The position numbers and the translations under genes were made by a program. Below the pieces are notes generated by a model. The model saw nothing but the letters and a program-made list of their open reading frames with translations, ran no database searches and was not told the DNA's origin. DNA of 7,598 nt from CAZCVI01 sp964502145 (GTDB taxonomy: Bacteria; Acidobacteriota; Aminicenantia; UBA2199). Positions 1-4,933 of the stretch are shown here, in pieces (within the stretch, counting starts at the first letter, position 1; every line of letters starts with the position of its first letter). The stretch lies in NCBI GenBank assembly GCA_964502145.1, contig CAZCVI010000151.1, forward strand, positions 1 through 7,598, given 5' to 3'.

Positions 1-20
1 ATAAGTTCTTTAGTTGTCAC
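1..20 (-). CDS. 5' end of an unidentified gene running off the left edge
   Basis: Only the first six codons and two bases are in the window: a GTG start at 20-18 followed by codons for M-T-T-K-E-L. The start is supported by a strong Shine-Dalgarno GGAGGT (plus-strand 28-33) seven bases upstream and by a near-consensus promoter at 69-97 on the same strand. Too little protein is visible to name a family. It is probably a separate transcription unit from the Rpn gene to its right, because it has its own promoter and a terminator-like hairpin lies between them. Confidence 0.55.
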
Positions 21-68
21 TGGCAATACCTCCGTTTTCGTGTTTTTCAATCAATATGCACTAATAGA

Positions 69-97
69 AATATAATGGATTTCTCTTGATCTGTCAA
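69..97 (-). promoter_or_regulatory. Sigma70-type promoter for the gene leaving the left edge
   Basis: Read on the minus strand there is a perfect -35 hexamer TTGACA (97-92), a 17-bp spacer and a -10 hexamer TATATT (74-69, five of six consensus). Transcription would start near 62, about 40 bases before the GTG at 20. The -35 lies in a tandem duplication of CTGTCAA (91-97 and 98-104, plus strand), so a second TTGACA sits 7 bp further upstream. Confidence 0.65.
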
Positions 98-149
98 CTG
101 TCAAAGTAATTAAAATTCTCTTCCCGGTTGATTTATCCCTGAAATTTTC

Positions 150-173
150 GGAAATAAACAGGCGATACGCCTG
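150..173 (-). terminator. Possible intrinsic terminator downstream of the Rpn gene
   Basis: CAGGCG (159-164) and CGCCTG (168-173) form a perfect 6-bp GC-rich stem with a 3-base loop. On the minus strand it is followed by TTTATTTCC (158-150). It lies about 160 bases after the Rpn stop codon, and would separate that transcript from the gene at the left edge. The T tract is interrupted, so strength is uncertain. The rest of 98-304 holds no gene I can support; a second short stem, GCGGG/CCCGC at 232-249, has no T tract. Confidence 0.4.
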
Positions 174-304
174 CCACTTTTAACCAATAATACCCCGATC
201 TTTGGCAAAACATGGTTTGTTTGGTAAAAATGCGGGAGGGGATGCCCGCGGTCCCAGGATTTGGCATTGGCGACAGGCGGAAAATCTACCATATCCAGTC
301 CACC

Positions 305-379
305 ATTAATCTTTACCCCGGTTTCTCGGCAGGATTAAAGATTCTTTATCTCTTCTATTGAAAGACCGGAATATTTTGA
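305..379. repeat. Direct repeat, left copy (3' end of Rpn gene plus 30 bp downstream)
   Basis: These 75 bp match 7524-7598 at 74 positions; the only difference is C at 350 against T at 7569. The match covers the last 14 codons and stop codon of the Rpn gene and 30 noncoding bases after the stop, and ends abruptly at 305. At the right it is cut by the window edge. The segment contains an inverted repeat, AATCTTTA (308-315) with TAAAGATT (336-343), spanning the stop codon. Confidence 0.9.
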
Positions 380-1186
380 AATTTTTTCAATTGTTTCGCC
401 TTCTTGTTTCATTAACTTGGCCATTTCAATGGCTTTTTCGTTTCTGCCGGTATCTATACCTTCTTTCTTACCTTCTTCTATACCTTCTTTCTTACCTTCT
501 TCCCGTTCAAATCCCAAGACAATCTTGCGTTGTGTATCCACTTTCATGAGATGCATCTGTTCTGGGCTGAGGTTTTCATATTCGATTAACTGGACTGCCC
601 GGCGAACGCCCTGGTTTTCCATGTTGACGTGATAATTTTCCGGTTGATGAATGGACTGGTAGAATAGATTCAACCAATCGAGGTAATTACTCGGGGTGTT
701 TTTATTGCGATAATGATGATTCAAAAAGATCAATTTATGTCCGTATATATTGGCGACTTCGTCCTGTAGATTCCTTGGGTCCAACGATGTGATCAGCACT
801 TCATCTTGAATCGGTTTATGGCAAGTCTCATCGTATTTATAAGGGGCGGTCAAGACCACAATAGTATAGACGGTACAGCCAATAATGTACTGTTTTGAAC
901 TTCGCTGCAATTCGGTTATAGCTGTAATAAAATAGTGGAGAAAGCGGTCGAAGTGATAGTCGTAATCAATACGCTGAATTTCAATAATCACCCGGTGGTC
1001 GAGCGATTGCGCAAAAATATCAAAGGTGATGTCAATGTTGCCCGTTCTGGGATGGAATTTTTTCTCTGTCTCAATTGTTTCCACATTGATATCTATGCCG
1101 ATGATATCTTTTACAAACTGCTTAAATACCGTCTTATCGGCAAACGCAGCTTTAAAAATAGTGCCATTATCCAGTGGTGCCAGCAT
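335..1186 (-). CDS. Rpn-family PD-(D/E)XK nuclease / putative transposase
   Basis: The product (283 residues) looks like the Rpn (YhgA-like, PDDEXK_2) family of recombination-promoting nucleases, often annotated as putative transposases. The N-terminal half carries the expected core: an acidic strand with D52 and D56 (IDITFDIFA), the E-x-Q element E69-I-Q71 (VIIEIQ), and the R81-xxx-Y85 helix (RFLHYF). The length is usual for the family. The C-terminal tail has a perfectly duplicated 8-residue unit, EEGKKEGI (229-244), typical of these proteins, followed by a short helix-turn-helix-like end (residues 263-283, ISKYSGLSIEEIKNL). The start is supported by AAGGAG (1193-1198) six bases upstream, and by a strong promoter further upstream. 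A second copy begins its 3' end at the right edge of the window. Family biochemistry is known from E. coli RpnA (Mg-dependent DNA endonuclease that stimulates recA-independent recombination); the role here is inferred. Confidence 0.88.
   Translation of the reverse strand: MLAPLDNGTIFKAAFADKTVFKQFVKDIIGIDINVETIETEKKFHPRTGNIDITFDIFAQSLDHRVIIEIQRIDYDYHFDRFLHYFITAITELQRSSKQYIIGCTVYTIVVLTAPYKYDETCHKPIQDEVLITSLDPRNLQDEVANIYGHKLIFLNHHYRNKNTPSNYLDWLNLFYQSIHQPENYHVNMENQGVRRAVQLIEYENLSPEQMHLMKVDTQRKIVLGFEREEGKKEGIEEGKKEGIDTGRNEKAIEMAKLMKQEGETIEKISKYSGLSIEEIKNL
455..502. repeat. Perfect 2 x 24-bp tandem repeat inside the Rpn gene
   Basis: Positions 455-478 and 479-502 are identical. In the Rpn reading frame they encode two identical copies of an eight-residue unit (EEGKKEGI, residues 229-236 and 237-244). 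Being a multiple of three, the repeat can gain or lose units by slippage without breaking the frame. Variable numbers of EGxxEG units are common in this family's tails. Confidence 0.9.
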
Positions 1187-1216
1187 TCGTTACTCCTTCA
1201 GTATTTATTAATTCTG

Positions 1217-1236
1217 TATATACCATATGGTATATA
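1217..1236. promoter_or_regulatory. 20-bp perfect palindrome, candidate operator of the Rpn gene
   Basis: Positions 1217-1236 form an uninterrupted palindrome, ten bases each side of the centre, with core ACCATATGGT. It begins a few bases downstream of the Rpn -10 box (1240-1245) and covers the predicted transcription start near 1233. This is where a repressor would block initiation. The flanks are AT-rich, so part of the symmetry could be chance, but the central ten bases include GC pairs. Confidence 0.55.
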
Positions 1237-1239
1237 TTT

Positions 1240-1268
1240 ATTATAATATAACCCGCCACTATTTTCAA
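1240..1268 (-). promoter_or_regulatory. Sigma70-type promoter of the Rpn gene
   Basis: On the minus strand, -35 TTGAAA (1268-1263, five of six consensus), a 17-bp spacer and a perfect -10 TATAAT (1245-1240) lie upstream of the Rpn start at 1186. The predicted transcript begins near 1233, giving a leader of roughly 45 bases that contains the AAGGAG ribosome site. Confidence 0.75.
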
Positions 1269-1326
1269 CAGCCAAGAACTCCTGATCAGCGATTCTTGTA
1301 TGATTAAGTTGGGTGAGGTGGGCCGG

Positions 1327-1405
1327 TGGCTCCGTGTCATGTTAAATATATGTTTTTTGCTATTTTCATGAAGTGAAATTACAGTACAGCAATGGCTTTG
1401 GGTCA
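1327..1405. promoter_or_regulatory. Two degenerate copies of the TGAC-N5-GTCA site
   Basis: TGGC-TCCGT-GTCA (1327-1339) and TGGC-TTTGG-GTCA (1393-1405) each differ from the clear sites downstream at two positions. They lie 66 bp apart, twice the 33-bp period of the main array, although the step from 1393 to 1435 (42 bp) breaks the register. They may be decayed or low-affinity members of the array, or chance matches. The remainder of 1269-1434 holds no gene I can support. Confidence 0.35.
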
Positions 1406-1434
1406 AGTCCTTTTTGAAAAAAAGCCAATGGCCC

Positions 1435-1545
1435 TGACTCTGTGTCAGGTTTCTTAAAAATTGGGTTGACTTTGTGTCAGAATTTCGCCAAAATTACCCT
1501 GACTCTGTGTCAAGATTTATTATAAATTGGGTTGACTTTGTGTCA
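1435..1545. promoter_or_regulatory. Array of four TGAC-N5-GTCA operator-like sites at about 33-bp spacing
   Basis: Four 13-bp elements occur at 1435-1447, 1467-1479, 1500-1512 and 1533-1545. Each has inverted half-sites TGAC and GTCA around a nearly fixed centre (TCTGT, TTTGT, TCTGT, TTTGT). Start-to-start spacings are 32, 33 and 33 bp, close to three helical turns, so all sites would face the same side of the DNA. Alternation of the two centre types shows that a 65-bp unit (1435-1499 and 1500-1564) has been duplicated. The array ends about 50 bp before the ATPase start codon and overlaps its best promoter candidate. It most probably binds a dimeric regulator or the neighbouring protein itself; the binder is unknown. 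Confidence 0.7.
1499..1526 (+). promoter_or_regulatory. Candidate promoter of the ATPase gene, embedded in the site array
   Basis: CTGACT (1499-1504, four of six -35 consensus), a 16-bp spacer and TATAAA (1521-1526, five of six -10 consensus) would start transcription near 1533. The -35 box falls inside the third dyad and the predicted start falls at the fourth, so occupancy of either site would interfere with initiation. The equivalent place in the first 65-bp unit has TTAAAA instead of TATAAA and is a poorer promoter. Confidence 0.45.
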
Positions 1546-1593
1546 ATAGTATATGAAAATATATGAAGAAAACAATTGTAAAAGGATGTGACC

Positions 1594-2946
1594 ATGCTTT
1601 ATAGAAAAATAATCGAGTCTCTAACGCTCTGGGCGGCAGATGCGGAACGAAAGCCCCTGATTCTCCGTGGTGCCCGGCAAGTGGGTAAAACCACGGCGGT
1701 GGATATTTTTTCGCGCCAATTTGACCATTATATCTCGCTTAATCTTGAAAACAATGAAGATGCAGAACTTTTCAAGCTAAATTTACCGATTGACCAATTG
1801 GTTCGAGCGATCTATTTTTCCAGAAATCTCCCTCTTGCGGTGGATAAGAAGGTATTGCTGTTTATTGATGAAATTCAAGAAGTACCCGAAGCATTGGCCA
1901 TGATGCGCTATTTTTATGAATACAAATCTGTGCCGAATCTTTATGTGATTACTGCGGGTTCCTTGTTGGAAGCCGTAATCGGGAAATTTCAGATTAGTTT
2001 TCCGGTGGGGCGGGTCAGGTATATGTTCATGTACCCGTTGACGTTTGAAGAGTACTTGACTTCCAGTGGCGAGGAGGAAGCGCTCAACCTTTTCCACCAA
2101 GTGCCAATGCCTGAATATGGTTTTTCTCGGTTATTAAAATTATTTCACCACTATGTACTGATCGGAGGGATGCCTGAGGTGGTGCAGAATTATTTAAAGA
2201 ACGAGGATCTGGTGGCCCTCAAGCCTTTTTATCAGGGGTTGATCACGGCGTATCTGGAGGATGTGAGTAAATATGCGCGAAACGCGGGAATGGTAGAGAT
2301 CATCCGCCATGCGATTGAAGCGGCACCGTTTGAAGCGGGGAAACGGATCAAGTTTCAGGGTTTTGGGCAATCCAATTATAAATCACGGGAGATGGGGGAA
2401 GCGTTGCGCACTCTTGAACGGGCCATGTTGCTTTATATTCTTTATCCGGCCACGGTCACGGAACCGCCCCTCACGGAGGATTGGAAAAGATCGCCCCGTT
2501 TGCAATTTTTGGATACGGGTTTACTGAATTATGGCGTGGGGTTGCAGGGGCATTTTTTTAAATTCGATGATTTGCACTCTTTTTATCAGGGCACGTTGGC
2601 AGAGCATATCGTGGGGCAAGAGTTAATAGCTTTGGATGCCGATGTGCCCAAGAAGATATCGTTCTGGGTGCGGGAGCAGAAACAATCGAATGCGGAAGTG
2701 GATTTTGTGGTTCCTTATTTGCATTATGCGGTTCCGGTGGAAGTAAAAGCGGGGAAAACGGGGAGTCTTCGTTCGCTGCACCTGTATATGGACCGGGCGC
2801 CCCATGGTTATGCGATTCGTCTTTATGCGGGTCCAATTCGGTTGGAGGACGTGGTCACAGCAGAAGGAAAAACCTTTAAATTACTCAATCTGCCTTATTT
2901 CCTCACTGGTAAAATCATGGAGTACTTAAAATGGTTTATTATATAA
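1594..2946 (+). CDS. AAA ATPase (AAA_14) with DUF4143 and PD-(D/E)XK-like C-terminus
   Basis: This 450-residue protein has the standard AAA_14-DUF4143 layout. Walker A is G26-ARQV-G31-K32-T33, Walker B is VLLFIDE with D92-E93, then a sensor-like strand VITAGS (118-123) and SFPVGR with R140. The DUF4143 region follows (about 190-400), with the family landmark GGMPEVV (191-197), FLDTGLL (305-311) and a nuclease-like signature E368-V-D370 ... E383-V-K385. Length is normal. A GTG at 1588 is also in frame, but it sits one base from the AAGGA motif (1582-1586). The ATG at 1594 is seven bases from it and is chosen. The family is widespread, often multicopy, and its function is poorly defined; a role in DNA transactions, conflict or toxin-antitoxin-like behaviour is only inferred. 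It is the only large gene here on the plus strand and appears more GC-rich by eye than the TIR and ABC-3C genes. Confidence 0.9.
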   Translation: MLYRKIIESLTLWAADAERKPLILRGARQVGKTTAVDIFSRQFDHYISLNLENNEDAELFKLNLPIDQLVRAIYFSRNLPLAVDKKVLLFIDEIQEVPEALAMMRYFYEYKSVPNLYVITAGSLLEAVIGKFQISFPVGRVRYMFMYPLTFEEYLTSSGEEEALNLFHQVPMPEYGFSRLLKLFHHYVLIGGMPEVVQNYLKNEDLVALKPFYQGLITAYLEDVSKYARNAGMVEIIRHAIEAAPFEAGKRIKFQGFGQSNYKSREMGEALRTLERAMLLYILYPATVTEPPLTEDWKRSPRLQFLDTGLLNYGVGLQGHFFKFDDLHSFYQGTLAEHIVGQELIALDADVPKKISFWVREQKQSNAEVDFVVPYLHYAVPVEVKAGKTGSLRSLHLYMDRAPHGYAIRLYAGPIRLEDVVTAEGKTFKLLNLPYFLTGKIMEYLKWFII

Positions 2947-2969
2947 AAAGTTTTTCAGGGGGATTGCAT

Positions 2970-2986
2970 CCCTGGTAGGTCCAGGG
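2970..2986. terminator. Hairpin just after the ATPase gene
   Basis: CCCTGG (2970-2975) pairs perfectly with CCAGGG (2981-2986) around a 5-base loop, 24 bp after the ATPase stop. It is followed by GGCGGCCTTTT rather than a clean T tract. It could be a weak terminator or an mRNA 3'-end stabiliser. Confidence 0.35.
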
Positions 2987-3017
2987 GGCGGCCTTTTCAA
3001 AAAAGGAATAATTATAG

Positions 3018-3045
3018 GGGTTCAAAATCTTGAACCCATTTTATC
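3018..3045 (+). terminator. Possible intrinsic terminator of the ATPase transcript
   Basis: GGGTTCAA (3018-3025) and TTGAACCC (3030-3037) form a perfect 8-bp stem with a 4-base loop, followed on the plus strand by ATTTTATC. It lies about 70 bp after the ATPase stop codon. The T tract is short, so termination may be partial. Confidence 0.45.
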
Positions 3046-3114
3046 CCGCCTGCATCCAATGAATGACTACCGAATCCATAACTGATTCTGCTTCCAATTG
3101 TGGACATAGTAGAG

Positions 3115-3140
3115 GCGGCGTCCCGCCGCTTTATTTTATT
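3115..3140 (+). terminator. Intrinsic terminator, GC-rich stem with T-rich tail
   Basis: GCGGCG (3115-3120), loop TCC and CGCCGC (3124-3129) form a perfect all-GC 6-bp stem followed immediately by TTTATTTTATT (3130-3140). This is the most convincing terminator in the window, oriented to stop plus-strand transcription from the ATPase gene 170 bp upstream. Confidence 0.65.
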
Positions 3141-3174
3141 CCGATTGCATGAAAGTGGCACGATACCCAGATTA

Positions 3175-3227
3175 TTAATCCCGCAAATAGGAAGAGACAG
3201 TTTCTGAACCGTGATGTCTGGGATTAA
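3175..3227. repeat. Inverted repeat TTAATCCC / GGGATTAA
   Basis: TTAATCCC (3175-3182) is the exact reverse complement of GGGATTAA (3220-3227), separated by 37 bp. It is too widely spaced to be a good terminator. It could be part of a decayed repeat element together with the stronger inverted repeat that follows. Confidence 0.45.
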
Positions 3228-3260
3228 AGGATGACCAGGATAATGCCAGGAAAAATGTTG

Positions 3261-3348
3261 ACGGTGCGTGGGAATGTGGGAATGTTTGTCTATCTGCTCC
3301 CAAAAGTTCCAATTTCCCCTGCATCATTCCCACATTCCCACGCACCGT
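3261..3348. repeat. 24-bp perfect inverted repeat enclosing a 40-bp loop
   Basis: Arm 3261-3284 is the exact reverse complement of arm 3325-3348, with 40 bp (3285-3324) between. Each arm holds a repeated GGGAATGT/GGGAATG pattern next to GGTGCG. Bases immediately outside and inside the arms do not pair, so the symmetry is sharply bounded. No open reading frame of note lies inside. It fits a small nonautonomous palindromic element (REP- or MITE-like) or a structured RNA/DNA site; no direct-repeat target duplication is evident. Confidence 0.8.
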
Positions 3349-3360
3349 GCGGTTGTTTGA

Positions 3361-3537
3361 ATGCCAATGGTTTCCGGTTTATGGCGTAAGACCAAACTGA
3401 GGAACTTGCTGATTTTTGTGGTTTCTTTTTCATTGATCATGGTTGGTTACCTTCACTTGAATGGATTTAGGGAATCTCTCACAGAGCGCACGGGGAACAC
3501 GGAGATAAAACGATTTTGTTTTAATGAAAATTACTGA
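3361..3537 (+). CDS. Doubtful 58-residue single-pass membrane protein
   Basis: An open frame from ATG 3361 to TGA 3535-3537 begins 12 bp after the 24-bp inverted repeat. The product has a basic start (W8-R-K-T-K-L-R14), a hydrophobic stretch of about 16 residues (16-31, LLIFVVSFSLIMVGYL) and a polar tail. That is the topology of a small inner-membrane protein with its N-terminus in the cytoplasm. Against it: no Shine-Dalgarno precedes the ATG, no promoter is evident, and the tail overlaps the repeat-like CACAGAG segment. It may be a chance frame or a gene remnant. Confidence 0.2.
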   Translation: MPMVSGLWRKTKLRNLLIFVVSFSLIMVGYLHLNGFRESLTERTGNTEIKRFCFNENY

Positions 3538-3636
3538 AGCGTGCAAATGAATATAAGATAGATGCAAACTTTTGATTTATTACACGAACTGACAGCGTTC
3601 ACGGAATCTCAGTAAGAATTTTATCAGACAAAAATT

Positions 3637-4719
3637 TTATGCGGGAATGATATTATTATTCCAATCAATTTTGTATTTAGTACCAGAGTATTTTATCAAT
3701 ATTGGAAGTAGACCTTTCCCCTTCCCATAATCATCTTTTGTCCCATTGAAACCCCAGCTTCCTTTTATATCAATATTCCTGTTATAAATATTAATGATAT
3801 CTTGAACCTGCGCCTCTGAAATACTTGTTATATTCGGCAAGACGTTTGAAAGTTTGTTTGCCTGCTCATAGCTACTACATTCTCTCATTGCATATATGTA
3901 AGCATCTATCATCTTAGAGGCCGTTCTTTGGTCTGAAATAAGGACAGAAGCGATTTTAATATAAATTTCCATCCAATCGCATGATATGGCTTGAATCTTT
4001 CCGATCAAACCATAAGGGGTACATCCCATACTAACCGGAATAACAGGTATTCCTCTTCCGAGAGCGAAACCGATTTCTTGGTCTGTCCATTTGCTTCCTC
4101 TGAATTTCTCTGTCATTAGAGCCACAAGTGTATCCATTGTATTAAGCGCGTTTTCAATTTCATTTTGCCATTCTTTGGTAGGACTAATATCAACGTGCGC
4201 AACAAAACAAGATACACCAAATTCTTTAAGTGATTCTTTTATCTCCATTGCCTTGCCTTTATCCTCTGATAGATGTGTAATGAATATGCGAAAAAAATTG
4301 TCTACTCCCCAAATATGATCTTGGGTTTCCTGGTCAACCCGTCTTGTATTTGGCTGTAATTGATTTGAGTCCTTTCTCCAATTGGTGCCCTCAATGATTT
4401 TCATTTCAATATAAACTACATCAAATTCTTCATAAACGTTATGAAGTTCTCTATTGATGTCCTCCTTAATCCGATCAGCTATCTCTGATATTTTTGGGAA
4501 AATATTAATAAAAATTGTTTCCGGTAAGAAAAAATATAATGCACGTCCATATGGTTCCCCAAACGCATTAAAATAGCATCCCACGCTTATCATTATATCA
4601 GCATTGACAAGTATTTTTTCATACTCATGATTGCTTTCTGCCTTATAAATCTTTGTCAACGTCGCAATGTACCGATCATATTGTTTTGGCAATTCTACCT
4701 TCAATACGGTAAGACTCAT
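3637..4719 (-). CDS. TIR-domain protein, probable NAD-cleaving defence effector
   Basis: The 360-residue product has a TIR domain at about 142-250. It shows the first strand FRIFITH (143-149), the box-2-like GVSCFVAHVDISP (168-180), WQNEIENAL (184-192), and S209-K-W211-TDQ-E215-I, where E215 aligns with the catalytic glutamate of NADase TIRs such as SARM1; then GRGIPVIPV (221-229). Residues 1-140 form a region I do not recognise. Residues 275-360, with IKGSWGF and LLPILIKY, resemble a C-terminal extension seen on some bacterial TIR proteins. The frame is open to 4872, but the ATG at 4719 has a full AGGAGG (4727-4732) seven bases upstream and is chosen. It lies 214 bp downstream of the ABC gene with its own promoter, so it may be co-acquired rather than strictly part of that operon. 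Nucleotide-cleaving cell suicide on infection is inferred from the family. Confidence 0.85.
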   Translation of the reverse strand: MSLTVLKVELPKQYDRYIATLTKIYKAESNHEYEKILVNADIMISVGCYFNAFGEPYGRALYFFLPETIFINIFPKISEIADRIKEDINRELHNVYEEFDVVYIEMKIIEGTNWRKDSNQLQPNTRRVDQETQDHIWGVDNFFRIFITHLSEDKGKAMEIKESLKEFGVSCFVAHVDISPTKEWQNEIENALNTMDTLVALMTEKFRGSKWTDQEIGFALGRGIPVIPVSMGCTPYGLIGKIQAISCDWMEIYIKIASVLISDQRTASKMIDAYIYAMRECSSYEQANKLSNVLPNITSISEAQVQDIINIYNRNIDIKGSWGFNGTKDDYGKGKGLLPILIKYSGTKYKIDWNNNIIPA

Positions 4720-4779
4720 ATGAATTCCTCCTGTTTTAATCTTTTTTTCTTTACTTATGGCATTGCATAATATTTTTAT

Positions 4780-4788
4780 AGTATAACA
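4780..4788 (-). promoter_or_regulatory. Extended -10 promoter of the TIR gene
   Basis: On the minus strand TGT-TATACT (4788-4780) is an extended -10 element: TG, one base, then a hexamer matching five of six consensus positions. No good -35 is present at 16-18 bp, which extended -10 promoters can tolerate. Transcription would start near 4773, leaving a 54-base leader ending in the AGGAGG site. This suggests the TIR gene can be expressed independently of the ABC-3C operon. Confidence 0.5.
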
Positions 4789-4857
4789 TGTTTTTGGGAA
4801 AAAAATCCTTTGCCCGGTTGAATAGAAGTAAGATGAATTGTGTTTTTCTGGGAATTC

Positions 4858-4886
4858 CAATTCGGAAAGCACTGCGACCCGAATTG
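4858..4886. repeat. Inverted repeat between the ABC and TIR genes
   Basis: CAATTCGG (4858-4865) and CCGAATTG (4879-4886) pair perfectly around a 13-base loop, followed on the plus strand by TGTGAAAAAG. On the minus strand no T tract follows it, so it is not a typical terminator for the ABC operon. It sits about 70 bp upstream of the TIR -10 element and could be a protein-binding site. Confidence 0.5.
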
Positions 4887-4933
4887 TGAAAAAGTTTTAA
4901 AACTACGTGCAAATTGATTTTTGCTGCCACTAT

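Larger units (their letters stand above)
2947..3636. other. Gene-poor, hairpin-rich intergenic region between convergent genes
   Basis: About 690 bp lie between the convergent stop codons of the ATPase (plus) and the TIR gene (minus). It contains four distinct hairpins (2970-2986, 3018-3037, 3115-3129, 3261-3348), a looser inverted repeat (3175-3227) and one weak 58-codon reading frame (3361-3537). A segment at about 3478-3508, with CACAGAGCGCACGGGGAAC, resembles low-complexity CACAGAG/CACGGAG strings that I recall as scattered intergenic repeats in environmental bacterial genomes; that resemblance is from memory and unverified. No RNA gene was recognised. Confidence 0.6.

Noticed and set aside
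110..292. 60-codon minus-strand open frame after the Rpn gene
   Set aside because: No ribosome site, an odd composition, and a terminator-like hairpin (159-173) lies inside it; no family pattern recognised.
1167..1406. 79-codon minus-strand frame upstream of Rpn
   Set aside because: It runs straight through the Rpn promoter, palindrome and the Rpn start codon; best explained as a chance frame in regulatory DNA.
1393..1427. Stem TGGCTTT/AAAGCCA as a terminator
   Set aside because: The loop is 21 bases with no T tract after it, and there is no upstream plus-strand gene for it to terminate.
1435..1545. CRISPR array
   Set aside because: The repeated element is only 13 bp with about 20-bp gaps, the gaps themselves are related through a 65-bp duplication, and no cas genes are near; operator sites fit better.
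1588..1593. GTG start for the ATPase two codons upstream
   Set aside because: It lies one base from the AAGGA motif, too close to be used; the ATG at 1594 has ideal spacing.
2558..2836. 92-codon minus-strand frame inside the ATPase gene
   Set aside because: Antisense shadow of a well-supported coding region with intact motifs; no ribosome site or family pattern.
3018..3037. tRNA T-arm-like GGTTCAAAATC string
   Set aside because: No acceptor, D or anticodon arms can be built around it; it is a simple hairpin.
4720..4872. 51-residue N-terminal extension of the TIR protein
   Set aside because: It spans the predicted TIR promoter and the AGGAGG site, which is correctly placed for the ATG at 4719.
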